Source: Planococcus citri (taxonomy: Eukaryota > Arthropoda > Insecta > Hemiptera > Pseudococcidae). Taken from it: 64,000 nt of DNA. Each line of letters opens with the position of its first letter. Positions within the stretch are counted from its first letter, which is position 1. The notes below the pieces were generated by a model. The model saw only the letters and a list, made by a program, of their open reading frames with translations. It did no database searches and was not told where the DNA came from. A program made the position numbers and the translations under genes. The DNA lies in NCBI RefSeq assembly GCF_950023065.1, contig NC_088679.1, forward strand, positions 79,980,001 through 80,044,000, read 5' to 3'. Positions 24,480 through 38,059 of this stretch are shown in pieces.

Positions 24480-27400
24480 AAAACAATAATTCTTTCAAAT
24501 CGTTATATTCGTAGGTTTTTTATACAATTTTTTGCCTACCCTAGTATCGCGTTATTATTGTATAAAAATTGATCACTTTGTGTACAGCGTTTAGGCGCTG
24601 AGCCAAATAAATACATATTTCTCTTCTGCAAAAAAAACCCTGGTAACCAAAATTTAAATGCTAAAAAGTTCATTTTTGGTATTTTTTTGAAAAATAAAAA
24701 ATTTAAAAAATCGATTTCAACAGTGATTTTTGAACTTTTTAAAGAAATATATATATTATATTTTTGAGAAATTTGAACCAATCACTGAATAATTTTTTCA
24801 AAAACTCCCACAAATCAACAACTTTTAGTTTTGAGCTATATTTTATCCAGAAACTTCAAATCACTCTGGATGGGCCAACAATGAACTTTAGAACCTAGTA
24901 TCTACTAAATCGAAAGTCTCTTTTTATGACTTTTGAAAGACTAAATTTTCACTTTTGAGCTACCTTTTTTTTTGAGGGAAAAAAATGGCGTTTTGATGAC
25001 TTTCGAATGGCCAAATTTTCATTTTTGGACAACTTTTTTTTGAAATTACACAGGTTTTAGTAGATATAAAATTATTTCAATTTTCGGTAACTTTCAAGTC
25101 ATTTTCTAAGGTAATTTTACAGTTTTCGTTATTCCTTACGTGATTTTTTTTTCACAATTTCATTTTATTTTCCATACTTCATCTTTTAATCCAAATTTTG
25201 AATACTTTTTTTTTTCATAACAGAGCATTTTTGCAAAGTTTTGCTCAATTTTTTACAATATTTTTCATTCAATTTAAACAATTGCATTTCAACAGCCTTT
25301 GCAAATAATTTTCGCAAAATTTTGCTAGAATATGCTCATTTTTTTCACCAATTTATATGGCAATGGTCAATTATTTTCAGCAACTGGGAGGTTAATTCCA
25401 CAATAATACCGACAAATTCGTTCAATTTTGAGAATATTTGGTCAATTTTTGACCAAAAGTGTGACTTTTTGATAACATTGATGACCCGGTAAACCCCTTT
25501 ATATTTTTGGTTGATGCTTTATAGGGGCACCCTCGTGACCAGTTTAGGTTGTGACAGTTTTAAATTCCACGAGTATCACTGCAAAATGGAATTCTAAACC
25601 AAATTTGAAAATTCCAGAAAATGTGAAGAGAATCAAATTTTCAAAGAAATTGCAATAGGAGCGTTTTCCCCTGCAAGATACCATCTGTTGAGTTTGCAAT
25701 TTGACCTTTTTGGAGCTTTCAGCGAGTTATAAAATTTCTATGCAAATTTCAAATCGCTGTGGAAGGGCCAAAAATGAACGTCAATATCTAGAAATGAACA
25801 AATTGAAATTATGGGTTTTAAAATACAGTACCTACATTATTAACCTTTTCTTATCGAATTGAAATTTTTAAAAATGCCTGGAAATTGTGAAAGCTTCAGA
25901 AATATTACTCAATTCACAAACTGTTCACCAATGTTCGTGGAATAAACAAAATCGGTGGCGACGAGGGGCATGGGTGGAGTGGAGTGGCTTTTATTCTGAA
26001 AAGTCAAACATTTATTGGCTTCAAAAGCTAAATTATTTCATTTTTTTTTGAATAAGGAATTGAAAGAAGTTCTGTAAAAACTTCAGACGAACTGAAAGAA
26101 AGCATCGTTTATCTGCCCTAAAAATTCTGAAAATGGGTATTTTAGCAATTTCTTGAAATGACATCTTTGGTTAAAGAACCCTCAAAAAATATGTAAAAAG
26201 CAAACATTAAGAAATTGACCTCACGAGACATTATTTCGCGCAGAGAAAATTCAACGTCGAAAATTTTTCTGAGGAAATAAATTTAATCGCATTCGAAGAT
26301 CTCAGGGTCATTTGAGACCCACGGAGAATCGAGCAGAGGGAGAGAGAAAGAGAGGTCGAGCAGTAATCCGAAGTGCAACGACCTTTAGCCCACTCATTCT
26401 GCATATTTTCTCCCGAAAAATCCTAACCAAGAGGGAGGAAAGGGAGGGGGGGGGGGGGGTTAAATTAGGGTCTGAGCACAAAACTACAATGATTTTTATG
26501 AGTATTCATTTTTAGATGAATTCGAATACGTGAGAGTCGAAATAAATTGCGAAAAACCAACCGATGTATTCAATTTTTACCATTAATTCGCACACTTTGA
26601 CGATTAAAAATTATATTTTGCAAAAATGAATGCCAAATTCGAGCTCAGAGAGCGTTGAAATACCCCAATTGGCTCCCCAAATTCACTTTTTTCAATTGAA
26701 TTGAATAATTTTTCAACATTCGAGGACGTTCATTCGCACAATAGTTCATCCTACAAAAAAAAAAAAATTGATGAGAACCGTTTTTGTCGCAAATTTTGAG
26801 ATCAATTTCGTGCATAAATAATCGTTTTCTCGTGGAAGACATATTTTTGGAGAAAACTTCATTTTTGAAAAGGTCTCATCCATGGCTCATTCTGAGCGAT
26901 TTTCGTCATCTAGAGATGAGAGCATCCAACGTTTAAAAAATCCTCCTCCCCCCCGTTAGGATATTTTTTTGGGGTGAAAGGTTAAATAATGACTCGGCTA
27001 CTTTAGAAAATGACTCGGGTCATTTGATAAAGAATTAAATCCGAACTTGATCTCAAAAGAAAGCAGCAAAAAAGCACATCAACGTCCCATAACACCCAAA
27101 TATAGTACATAATCTAGTAACCTAGTATGCCTATACTAATTAACAACCACGAAATTGAACCAGTTTTAATTTATTGAAAACTAGAAAATTTGCATTATGT
27201 AAGTAGATATGTATAGGAAGATTTACAATTGTAAATTAATAAAAAATCATCGTTGTTCGCAAAACCGATGAATTAAGTTCAATTCATCGCGCATTGCAAA
27301 TAGGCTACGAATACGCGAACACGTTCGAAGAAAAAACAAAACCTACTCGTATAAAAATTACCATCGCAATAGGTTTGGGAAATCCTACGGATATTTTTTG

Positions 27401-28760
27401 GAAATGGTAAATAATTTTTCAAATACGAGTAACATTGTACCAGACCTTAACCATGATAATGATGATCAAAATGAGAATTTAATTCATTCAAATGTCATTC
27501 GTAAGAATCATGTTCCGCAGACCGGCAATACTAATAACCAACAAATTAGGTATTCATCTACGAGTAATTTCCTTAGAAATAAATTTACGCGCTAATTTCT
27601 TTCTTGTTTTCATTTTTTTTTTTTTTTTTTTTGAATATGCAAATTCACTCGCTCATTTGACCAGTAGGTAATAGTAGATATGATTGTGGCTGGAAATTTG
27701 TAAAAAAAAAAAAATCATCGATGAAAATGCATCGTATGGTGAATATTTCGCCTCGTCAGGTAGGTACAAGAACGATCAACGAAAACGAAAACGAATACGT
27801 CACGAATAAATTAATGAAACTTTCGTCATTGTTGTGGTAATTAAGTTATTAGACAAGAGTACTCGTACTACATAGCCTAGTCGTGTCTGAAGATGGATAC
27901 TCGTAGAATTAAAACAAACAAACCAGCGTACGGCTATATTGGCGTTGCTGCGTTGGTAAGCTGGTGTTAATGTACTTATTCATTAGTAAGTAAACTGCTA
28001 GTATGTCCTTATGAGCATACTTGTTAAGTTAATTCAGCTTATTTTCGTAAACGATACGCCTTTCGCTTTTGTATACCTTACCTACGAGTATGTATATGTA
28101 AGACCGCGTAACATAGCATGGCATATGGCTATAGCTACCTCAACCTAAACGGTTTCGATTTTTCTTTTCGTTCTAAAATTACCTGAATTATACGATTACG
28201 ACACATCGCGCTGTTTTAATTTACCATTCGATTAATCGATGGTCAATGCAAACGGAAATTGGATGCCCTGGCTGTATATAGAGCTAGACTTTTAAATCGA
28301 TTGAAAAAATTGAAGCAATGCAAAAGAAGAGGACATGAAACGATAACGAATAAAGTTTTAAGTAGTTCATGCACCGAGTTTGACCTTGGTCAGGGAGTAT
28401 AAAAACCGGAAAAATTTTTCGTACAGGAAATGGGTCAAATTTATACATTAGTATCAGACGGCCGGTTTACGAAGACGAAAAGGAAAGGAGAAGAAAGGAG
28501 ATACCAGAGATTATGAGAGAGAGAGTACAAAAAGTGCACATGCAGCGAGACCTCGACACTGATTGTGGTTCCAAGGGTCCTGTAGAGGGCCCATTCGAAG
28601 TGAATCGGACAAATTTCAGTGACCTACATATTATTTTGTAAAACAAAATTTCGCTCAAAAGTATGCCCTTGAGGAATTATAAATTTCTGTATGAGTAATC
28701 CAAAATAAATACATAAATAAATAGGCAAATAAGTTCTTGAAAAACATGGTAGAAACTTAG
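24480..28760. other. Intergenic or intronic, no gene seen
   Basis: AT-rich DNA with a G-run at 26,443-26,459 that could form a G-quadruplex, and a poly-T at 27,612-27,632. A 65-codon frame at 27,398-27,595 is hydrophilic and somewhat protein-like, but has no homology I recognise and no splice context. Confidence 0.4.
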
Positions 28761-28789
28761 AAAGTATACATTATTAGGAAGTGCATCAA

Positions 28790-29326
28790 TTTTTTTTGTA
28801 TTGGGGCTCACGTTCATTTTCGCAGACCCTGAGCAAAGGAGGAAAATGGTAGACAAGCTGTCATGAAAGTGTGGAATGAATGTGTTACTGTTAATTGTGG
28901 ATGAGTTGGTGGCGGTCCATTTATCATTCCTGATCTTCCACCTTTTCCTACTGAACGAGTCTCAAAAGTTATTCCTTTCACTTATGTTGGTGTCAATTAC
29001 CCACTTTGGTCCTTTGTATGACAAAATGTCGTGGAAATGTAAAGAAATTCTTCGTTTTTATTTCCACCTGTTTAACTGTCAAAGCTATTAATTTGGAACT
29101 TGTCAAAAGTATGAAAGCTACAGATTTCTTAATCATTTTTTGTTGTTTTATTGCGGAGAGAAACATGCTGAAAAAGATCATTTCTGATAACGTTGCACAA
29201 TTTAAAAAATTCAAATCCTTCATTGATCATGTGTGGAGAGAAAATTTAAGAAAGAACAACAAATTTGTTTCCTTCCGGCTTGAAAACAATATTGAATGGA
29301 AGTTTATTTCTGAAAATGCTCCCTAG
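28790..29326 (+). pseudogene. BEL/Pao integrase core, frameshifted
   Basis: Family blocks are present in sequence: PDLPPF.TERVSKVIPFTYVGV just before the first catalytic position, FGPLYDKMSWK, CLTVKAINLELVKSMKATDF, AERNMLKKIISDNVAQF (second catalytic D), and IEWKFISENAP before a TAG. A four-base insertion near 29,000 shifts the frame, and the first catalytic Asp reads Asn (VGVNY). The enzyme joined element cDNA to host DNA in the ancestor; this copy is dead. Confidence 0.75.
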
Positions 29327-29379
29327 ATGGGAAGTGTCTACAAAGTACAAATGTTTGATTTTGTCAGTGAAGAAATGCA

Positions 29380-29921
29380 CAGTGGAGTTTCGATAACTCA
29401 AACTCCGTTAACTCGAAAACTCCGATAACTCGAAGCAAAGTCTGTTTCCCTTCAACTCTCCATAAGACTCAATGTAAAATTCACTTCTTTACCTCAAAGT
29501 AAAAAGTCCAAAAACTCCGATAACTCGAAGTAAAATATTTGAAAAAGACAAGAAGAACCTCTGTAAGTCGAACGTTGCCAACGTTTTGCCTTTATAACTC
29601 GAATTTCTAGTTGAAAACACTTGTAAATTCGAATCTCATTGATACAAAATACTTTCACATTCACATATCGGTTATCTTCAATGGTACCTATTGTACAATC
29701 TCATTCCATACTCCATACCTAATATTTTCTACCAGGTATAATACGTGTTTCCATTTCATTCTAGTAAAAAAAAAAAACACTCATCTAATTCAAAACTTCG
29801 CTAACTCGAAATATACCAAAATTAACCTCCATAACTCGAACTCCGATACTTAACTCAAAAACACCGATAACTTGAAGTCAACTCCTTCTCCCTTCAGCTT
29901 CGAGTTATCGAGACTCCACTG
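29380..29921. mobile_element. pogo/Tigger-type MITE
   Basis: Inverted ends CAGTGGAGTTTCGATAACTC and GAGTTATCGAGACTCCACTG bound 542 bp rich in repeated ACTCGAA/AACTCGA words. CAGTGGA...CGATAACTCGA-type termini are typical of pogo/Tigger elements. The expected TA flank is seen on the right only. Non-coding. Confidence 0.65.
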
Positions 29922-30235
29922 TATTAAAAAAATCAGGCTCTGGCATGATTAATTTTGAAAATTTGAAAACGACTTTGAAAGATATTGAAAACATATGTGT
30001 CATTCTGTAGGTAATGGGCCCATTTGGTCGTTTCTATTTATCTAGATAATCGTGTTTTTAGTGAAAAACTTGAGAAAATCGATAATCGAGGTTTTGATGG
30101 ATTTCGATGTATGAACATATCCGACTATCGCGTGTTAAAGTATCAAGGTCGCAGGTGCGCCCGCCCCAAGCGGAGAAAAACAAAACTAAAGTTTTTCTAA
30201 GAAGGGCCCATTTAGTCAATTTTGTTTTTTTCACA

Positions 30236-30754
30236 GTAAATTAATACAACGAGCAAAATGCTCAGTCCCGAGCACAACGCCATTTAAAGATGTACAAAAT
30301 GGTACCTGTTAGAACGAGCTCATATATAACGAGGAATTCGGATAGTATGAGCTGAAATTCTTGAAATTTGGTTCATTTTAGTGTTTTTTCTTCCATTTAT
30401 AATGAGTGTTCATGCAGAAAACATTCATTAAATCCCCAATTTCAGCTTTATCAATTAATTTGATAAAATTCTGAAATTCAGACAGATTTTGTAGCATTTT
30501 TTTAAAGAACAGAAATGGACAATACGAGTTGAAACCGTTTCCAATCGATTTGACAAGTCGAAAATAGTAATAATTAAAATTGACATTTTTTTTGCTACAT
30601 GAGTTACAAGTATCATTTATAACGAGAAGCTCTTTATACTCGGTTATTGTACAAGATACTCGTTTTAAATGCAATACCTTTTACAACGAGAGACCGGATA
30701 CAACGAGCAAAATGTCTGGTCCCTTCAATCTCGTTATAAGTGATTTCCACTGTA
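30236..30754. mobile_element. Second pogo/Tigger-like MITE, degraded
   Basis: The right end reads ATCTCGTTATAAGTGATTTC then CACTGTAA; the left end keeps only a weak CAGTAAATTAATACAACGAG. The phrase ACAACGAGCAAAATG occurs near both ends. Part of the dispersed repeat vocabulary (GAAACCGTTTCCAATCGATT) lies inside. It interrupts the BEL/Pao remnant. Confidence 0.45.
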
Positions 30755-31144
30755 ATTTTTTTTGCTTTTGAACAGAGTAATGAATTTTAATGCGAAATTG
30801 TAATTTATTAATCATTGTTTTTCAGGCTTAAAATACTCATGAACATGAAAAGACTGAGTAAAAAAAATCACTATAAACAATAAATAATCTTCAATTTTAG
30901 GTATGAAGGTTTTGGGATTACATGAAATTTCAGCTTTTTTCAGAAAAAAAACTTTGAAGGCAATTTTCTCAAAAGTTGAGCTTTTCAAATTTTTAATCAT
31001 GGATTTTTTGGAGGTTGTTTTGCACTTTTTGGGCTTCTATCCAGCTCATATGATTGCTCCAGAGATCTACTTCACCCCCCCCCCCACCCATAACTCAATA
31101 TCAACCAAATGGACCCATTACCAGCAGAATGACACGTATTAAAT

Positions 31145-31557
31145 TCAAGGCCTCTAACATGTGTGTGGTGATCTTAAAGATGTCATTACTCCAGCTCAAT
31201 TCATTGGTAATTCAAGTCACATTTCAGTCGACAACAAATTGGGTGTTGTTAATACTAGATCCGAAATTTTGGTCTATTTGGTACAAAGTTTACTTATCCA
31301 ATTTACACAAAAAGGACAATAATTCTATACAAAGAAATGCTGTTTGTCTCATACTGAGTGTCGGAGAACCTGTATTAATAGGAGAGGACGTTTTGAGGGG
31401 AAAATGGAGATTAGGTGTAGTTGATCAGCTTCATATTAGCAGTGATGGAAACATTCGTTCAGCAAATGTTAAAATCAAAATGGGTATATTAACTAGACCC
31501 ATTAAGAAATTGTACCCTTTAGAACTGAATTATAATTTTAAAAAAATTTTAAAGTAA
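31145..31557 (+). pseudogene. BEL/Pao C-terminal (DUF5641-like) fragment
   Basis: A first frame reads GDLKDVITPAQFIGNS. A second frame then carries WYKVYLSNLHKK, VGEPVLIGEDVLRGKWRLG and ILTRPIKKLYPLE, the conserved order of the domain that follows the integrase in BEL/Pao polyproteins. The two frames show a frameshift near 31,250. The ATG at 31,054 lies in unrelated upstream sequence and is not a real start. Confidence 0.75.
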
Positions 31558-34339
31558 AATATTTTGTTTCTCGTCGTGAGTGTTGTGAATTGCGATTACA
31601 ATTAATATAAAAATAAGATTTTTATGATTGTAGGTAAGTTAAAATGTTAGGAGTATTTTTTTTTGGTTAGTTATTGTTGGCTACTTTATACCTTTCTATT
31701 CTGAATTGATGAAATTATTGTTTTGATTATTCCACTGTAAATATTCAAGAGATAAACATCTCAATTATAATGTCTAAGTAACTGTATATGAATTTCATTT
31801 CAGATTTAATTCATTTTTTCTTGGGAGGGGGGAGGGGGATGCGATGAAATATGAAAATTGTGGGGTGTCAGCATTACAAATATATGGACATTCTAACCAT
31901 GATGAAAAAAAAACAATCCTTGAAGATCCTAAGTAACAGGGCGTCCATCAAAATCTCAAAAACAGGGTGTCTTAACAAAATTTTTCCAATTTTAACTTCA
32001 AACGTTTGTTAAATTTGAGCCATAAGTTTTTCATTTGGAAAAAGAAGAGCAAACAAAAATTTGTAATTCAAGTTGTAAAAAAGTCGACAAATGAGCCCTT
32101 TTCCACGAAATTTTTTACAAAATTCCAGAAAAAGGAGAAATAGATTTGATAATTTGAAGACTGATTGAAAAAAAGCAGAACTTTTTGATGAAAAGTGAAA
32201 AAAACAGGATTTTGGCAGTACTTACAGGACTTCCAGGACCATTAGACACCCTGAAAAAAAAACCTTCAAGAACGGTCTTATCAAAATGAAAAATGGGCCA
32301 ATATGTTTACAATATCACCAAAATATATATTTTGAAAATTTATAGCTTTCAAAAATTATTCGAAAACTTTCGCAAAAACAAAAAATCGAGTTCTTGATCA
32401 GTGATCAATCAAAACTCAAAAATTTCAAAGATGGAAAAATTTGTCATATTCTTGCAAACTTTTGTTCCATAAAAATATTTTTTTTCAAATTTTTCATTCA
32501 TTTTTGAGGAAAACCATCATCGAAAGTTGTAATCGACTCAGAGATGTATCCCCCCCCCATTCGAAAAATATGGACCTAAGAAAAGCAACTACATAATATG
32601 GCTGTTCTTGAATTGAAAAAAAGGGATCAAAATTCAAAATTAAAGTTTTTAAATTAATTTTGAAAAATCTACACCTTCATGAGTGACTCCAATTTATTAT
32701 GTACGTCTACGTATTCATGTCCATTGAGGGTAGATTGCAGAATTTTTTCGAAAAATTTTATCACTACTTACTTCAGGATCTCCAAAAAATAATTCATGAT
32801 TTTTTCCTCGAGAATTTAATTACACTCAGTAGTGTGATATAAAAAACTCACAAATGTTTTTTGGCCAATTAAATCGAAAGTTTTCGGCTGCTTATTGAAG
32901 ATTTTTAGCATTTTTTACTCAATTGATGACTATTGTAGGTTGATTTTTGTTCATCCTATCCCCCTCCCTACACCACAAATGTCAATGTTGACATACCTAG
33001 ACTTACCGCCAAAATTCGACCGAATGTTTCCAACGATGGAGGGAGGGAGGAAGGGTGGGAGGATGAGAAGGGGGTCGAAACGATACATATATTTTGATAT
33101 TACAAGAAAACTTAAAGAAGTGTTTTACAAAAATGAAGAGAAAATTTTTTCTGCTCGAACAAAATATGTCCCAAACGGTAAAAAAAAACTCGGAAAGATC
33201 TCTGAAGATTCTTTTTGAAGGATGGGGGGGAGGGGTGGAAACCACTTGAAACGGACGAGACACAAAAAGGTTGGAAATTTCGATTCGACTGATGAACTGT
33301 AGGTACAATTTGACGCTTGGTGAAAATAGTCGCAATTTTTCAAAATAATAAGGATAAAAATTGGAAAAAGTCGAACTTAGAATCGAACAGAATTGGTCCA
33401 AGGTCTTCGAAGTGGTTTTCGAAAGAAAGGTACATAAAAAAAAATCAGGTAAAATTATAAACACAAAATGAGAACCACGAAACACATTTCAATATTATTT
33501 TTGCACTTTTTACACGAATATCGTATAGTAAAAACGAGTAATGAAAAGTAACCTTGAAAAGAAACACGAGGAAGAGCTGAGATGAAAGATTATTCGACGA
33601 TTTTTTTTCTGGTGCTAGAAAAGGATTTCTTCTGAAGCAAGTTTCGTTGAAAATATTCGAAATTAATTTTTTTTTTGGAGGGAAAGGCGGAGATAAGAAA
33701 GGGGATTTTTGAAATTTTCTACAATTTAAAAACCGCCGAATCGTGCATGTGAGGTAAAAATGAAACTTTTAGACCTACCTCGTCTCAAAATTGTCAACAT
33801 CTAATGAACGCAGTGAGATGGCATAAATGTATACTTTTCTGCCAAAATGTAGATACACTCGACACAAAACGAAAAATACTTCATTGCGATTTCAAAATGT
33901 AGAAAAATTCCGAATCCGCGTATTTTCAATTTCATATCTCATTCGCACTTGTAAAATTGACTAAAACTGAGGACTTTCGAGCAATCTTAATATATAACTA
34001 ACAACTAGTTTTCCTATTCGACAAACACCACATCAATTACCATAGATAGGACGTTATAATATCCAGCACCGGTGGTTGTTACATAAGCGGCACACTATGC
34101 ATGTACATTAATAATATACGTAAATTCATCGAAACATGTAAAATATTTTACCGGTTTACGCGCATCAACGCGTACAAATATGCGAATCTTAATGACTTTG
34201 GTATAAAGAAATAATACATAGCGGTGGAAATCACATCACAAATCGACTGTAGTAAGTAAAGGTATAATAAATCTACATATTATTATACCTACGTAAAGAT
34301 GTAAAAACGCAGCAAATTACAAATAGTAATCACAACATC
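31558..34339. other. Intergenic or intronic, no gene seen
   Basis: AT-rich DNA with a poly-C stretch near 32,550 and GGGAGGGAGG runs near 33,040. The opposing frames around 33,000-33,485 are low-complexity and show no family motif. Confidence 0.4.
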
Positions 34340-35280
34340 AATAAACTCAACTTACCCGAAAAAATGATACAATATTCGACGATCGTAGATGAAAAACAAA
34401 AAACGAAGCACTCGAATACGAAATGAAGAAAAATCGCAATAAGTACAATCGGACCGAACGCACTTAACAACTTAACTCAGTTACTGATTTAAAACTAACG
34501 AAAATTCTCAATCTCATTATGTTATCTTGTTTGTTATAGAATAAGTTGAAAAAGAGAGAAAAAAAATATACAGGGAGAAAGAGCGCGGCAATATTGGAAA
34601 ACCGGGTTTTAAAATCAAATGTTGGAAAACTCGATTTTTCAGATAATTTTTTTTTTAATGAAATGTTCGATATAATAGCTATTAATGCGAACGTCACTGA
34701 AAACAATATTGATATACTAAGGTGACGCCTTAATAAAGTTTACTCGATTAAAGAAAAAAAAAAAAAGAAAGGTTATGACAGGTTAATCAAGTATCGCTTG
34801 TTTAATTCGATGGTCATTTTCAATGTCACCGGAAAATCTCGTAAAGGGGCAAAAATCACGAAAAAAAAGTCGACAACCGGCGACGAACGAATTCATCAAC
34901 GAAGTCTCTTCTCGATGACGCGGACGATGGGTACACGACACTTTTGAAAAAGCTCGTCGATGATTTTTCGGCGGCGATTCGAAAATGTATTAATTCACTA
35001 GTCACAGCTCTCGACTGATGATCGCGACGCGCGGTCACTATACGATGACCATTTTACGATTATACGATTAAGAATGTCCGCAAATCCTCCGAACTAGCGT
35101 ATCAATGTCAACAGGTTCGCCGTACCTTTCCTATGCTCCCTCTCTCTTGATTATTGGCGCGCCAAGCCAGTTCGATGCGGCAGCCGATGCCGATGCCGAT
35201 CTTTCGCACACACGTGAAAATTGATTCATTCAAACGGATAAATCGGTCATCTAACGAGGTGCCATAAGCGTGCGTACGTT
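34340..35280 (-). promoter_or_regulatory. Possible host promoter and first exon
   Basis: Compared with its surroundings this stretch is richer in C, G and CpG (for example GATCGCGACGCGCGGTCAC at about 35,020 and TTGGCGCGCC at about 35,154). On the minus strand an arthropod initiator-like CATCAGTC falls at 35,013-35,020, and a consensus donor CGG|GTAAGTTGAG lies at 34,356/34,355. That could be a long 5' exon of a minus-strand gene continuing towards lower coordinates. No TATA box or coding frame that I trust is visible. Confidence 0.3.
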
Positions 35281-35509
35281 ACGTATCGTATACTATTTTG
35301 ATGGTTTAATCGTCGAATTTACGTACGTACGAAGATCCGCTTTTTCAAAGGGGAAAACCGAGAGCGAGATGAAAGGGGGGTTTATGACAGAATATTCGAT
35401 CTTGTATTATGATCTAGGCCTATTAAATTTAATAATCAGGTTTTCGATCGAGATTGTTTTCCCCGTCGAGTAATTAAAATAACGGTAGGTGATTCGAGAA
35501 TTTTTTTTT

Positions 35510-35925
35510 TCAGAAATGATCGAGCATCAGATGATCCAGGGTAATGAAAATGGCCTTTGAAACCAGTGACTAATTCTATAGTACGGCACATGACCATAGG
35601 AATAATTGCACACCCCCTCCATCTGGCGATATTCTGGGACAAATTTTTTATTAAAAGAGGCCATCCTATAAGGAACATTTTGAAGCAAACTTGCCACAAA
35701 AAAAGTTGGACATACTAACAAAATGGCGGCCATTTTGATCAACAGGTCAGCCAAAATCGCAGATTTTGCTTTCCAACATAGGACTCCCATAAAATTTTTT
35801 TGAACTGGACAAAGCCACATCGAAAGAGCATGTAAAAATTCATTACCAGCCAAAATTTCAAATGCGAAGGGCATTTTTCGATTTTTGGCGAATTTTTGAA
35901 AATGGGTCATTCCATGTCAACTCAA
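35510..35925 (-). repeat. Dispersed repeat family, reverse copy
   Basis: Read on the minus strand it repeats the order seen at 360-830: CTTTCGATGTGG, ATGGCCGCCATTTTG-type block, TTGCTTCAAAATGTTCC, then a CCGTACTATAG-like end. Frames here are shadows of the repeat. Confidence 0.5.
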
Positions 35926-36145
35926 CCAAAAAGAGGCGATTTTGAAAGTCATGTCTTTCGATTTCGCTCAAATTTTTTTTACAATATATACCCACCCAGT
36001 AAGTAAGAACCCCGCAATTAGTTTGGTTCTAGCCCCCTTAGGGGGCGGGTGAGGGGGCCTTCCATTATTTTCACATTGTCTCGAGGTACTCAACTTCAGC
36101 AGCCCATTCCTCCAAAACTATGATACTTTGATCAATTCAAAAAAT

Positions 36146-36520
36146 GTTTTGTTCGTGTGACACATGGAATAGTATGTTTTTGAGGACGATGAACACAAAT
36201 ATGACGTCAGATTTTTGATTGGACCCCATCCACGGCCCCCAGCACCTCCCCAAAGGGGGTGACCCCCCCAAAAAAATGGATACATTCGTGTGACATATAA
36301 AATAGTATGTTTTCGATATCGCTGAACACGAATATTGCCTTAGTTTTTCGAATCGACTTCACCCATGGCCCCCAGAACATGCCCCAGTAGGTAAAAGTCC
36401 AAAAAAAATTATTGGGGGCCGCACAGTGGGCTGTGGATGGGGTCCAATCAAAAATCTGACGTCATATTCGTGTTCAGCGTCACCAAAAACATACTATTCC
36501 ATGTGTCACACGAACAAAAC
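36146..36520. repeat. Inverted repeat with ~90-bp arms and a third copy in the loop
   Basis: 36146-36236 (GTTTTGTTCGTGTGACACAT...) and 36431-36520 are inverted copies. The loop holds a diverged direct copy at about 36,288-36,375 (TTCGTGTGACATATAAAATA). No coding frame. Confidence 0.6.
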
Positions 36521-38050
36521 ACATTTATCCATCTTGAGTTTATTTGATTCATAGTACAGCATCTGTACACTAATTTTCAGAAAGCTTCCCTCTAGATCGT
36601 CTCCCAACCCCCCACAAACACAAAAAATTAACAAAGTCAAATTTTCACAGGAAAATTTAAAAAAAAAAATGAAATTGGAGGGGGAAAAACAAATGAACGC
36701 ATTACTGAATTTTTTCATTTTTTCTCAACCTTTTTGACTAAATTCACTCACGACTGTCAATAATTTAATCATTAAATTTTTCCAGTGAAAAAAAACTGCT
36801 CCTTGATAATTATAACAGAACAAGTCAGAGAAGCAGAATTATTAGCCAAAATTTTTTTTCAGCTGATTCAATTGTAGTGAGGAAAGAGGAGGGGACCAGT
36901 GGGATCAGATCAGAATTTCTTCCAGGCAATTTTTGTCTGGCCACAATTTTTCTATTTTTCAAAGAAAACAAGAAAAAATACATCAAAAATCAAAATCGTG
37001 AAAAGCGAACAGAATAAAATAGAGAGTAAGTTTGGCAGCAGGTTGGATTTTTAGCTGAAAAATTTTCAAAATGTTTTCATGAGTCCCCCGGGGGGAGGGG
37101 GTGGTGGAGCAGGTCAAAAAATCTATTCAAGTTTGAATTTGAAGGACTAAAACGGAAATACTCGTAAGCAAGATTTTTTGCAATTTTGGCAAAAAAGCAG
37201 GACTTTTGAAAAGGAATTCTTTCAAATTTCCATACAGAAACAGAAAGTTTTTTGAAAAAACAAGACACCTAAATACCCTCTTGTGCATCCTGATTTCTGT
37301 ACTTTTGTCTCGATTTTTTGTCAAAATTTCCAAAAAGTCTTGATTTTTTAAAATGAAACTTGGAAAAATGCTCGTCTTGTTTCTATTTCTCTCAATCAAT
37401 TCATTTTCACGATTTTTTGTTCTTCTGAATTTTGATTTTTATTCGTGTTTATCAAGATCTATTTGAAAATAGAAAAAATTAGACTGAGATCTGACGAATT
37501 TTTTTGAAAAAAATCACAACTTTTACACAACTTTTTTCAACCTAATTTTCAGAAAGCTCTCCACTTGAACCCCCCTCCCCCACACTCAAAAAATTACCGA
37601 TTCTTCGCGAAAAAATTTTCAAATAATTGAAATTGGAAGAGAATTTCTATACAAATTACAAAGTATTTTTTAATTTCATCAAAAAAAAAAACTTTTTTTT
37701 CAATGATTTGAAGGTTTTTGTTGCACGTCTGAATTTTTATAATTTTCACTACTTTTTTGACTAAGTTCACTACCTTTTCACTACTTTCACTACTTTCATT
37801 ACCTGTTAGATACCCTGACGCATAAAAATATAAAAATCAATGCTAAAAATGAAAAAAAAACCCTCCATGTAGCGATGGTTTTATCATTAAATATTGATAT
37901 CACATTGAAAACAAACGTAAATTCCAATGTGAAAAATTTCGAAGTCCAAATTTTACAAAAATTACAAAATCGATCGGAGGGAGGGAGGAAGGGAGGGAGA
38001 GAGGGGTGGGTAAAAATATTTTAGAAGGTAGTGATTTTGGGTCAACAAAC
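36521..38050. other. Intergenic or intronic, no gene seen
   Basis: AT-rich low-complexity DNA with GGGAGGGAGGAAGG near 37,980. Short overlapping frames only. Confidence 0.4.
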
Positions 38051-38059
38051 TCCTGTAGA

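Larger units (their letters stand above)
28770..31557 (+). mobile_element. BEL/Pao LTR-retrotransposon remnant, split by MITEs
   Basis: Integrase sequences at 28,770-29,326 and the BEL/Pao C-terminal domain at about 31,145-31,557 lie in the same orientation and order as in intact elements. Between them sit two MITE-like insertions (29,380-29,921 and about 30,236-30,754). No RT, protease or LTR is visible, so it is a 3' fragment. Confidence 0.7.

Noticed and set aside
27398..27595. 65-codon hydrophilic plus-strand frame
   Set aside because: Somewhat protein-like, but no motif, splice context or homology that I can support.
31054..31140. ATG start for the plus-strand BEL/Pao C-terminal frame
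   Set aside because: The first residues come from a poly-C stretch unrelated to the domain; homology begins after about 31,145.
33003..33485. 160-codon minus-strand frame rich in Phe, Ser and Pro
   Set aside because: Low-complexity poly-T/poly-C strand with equally open frames on both strands.
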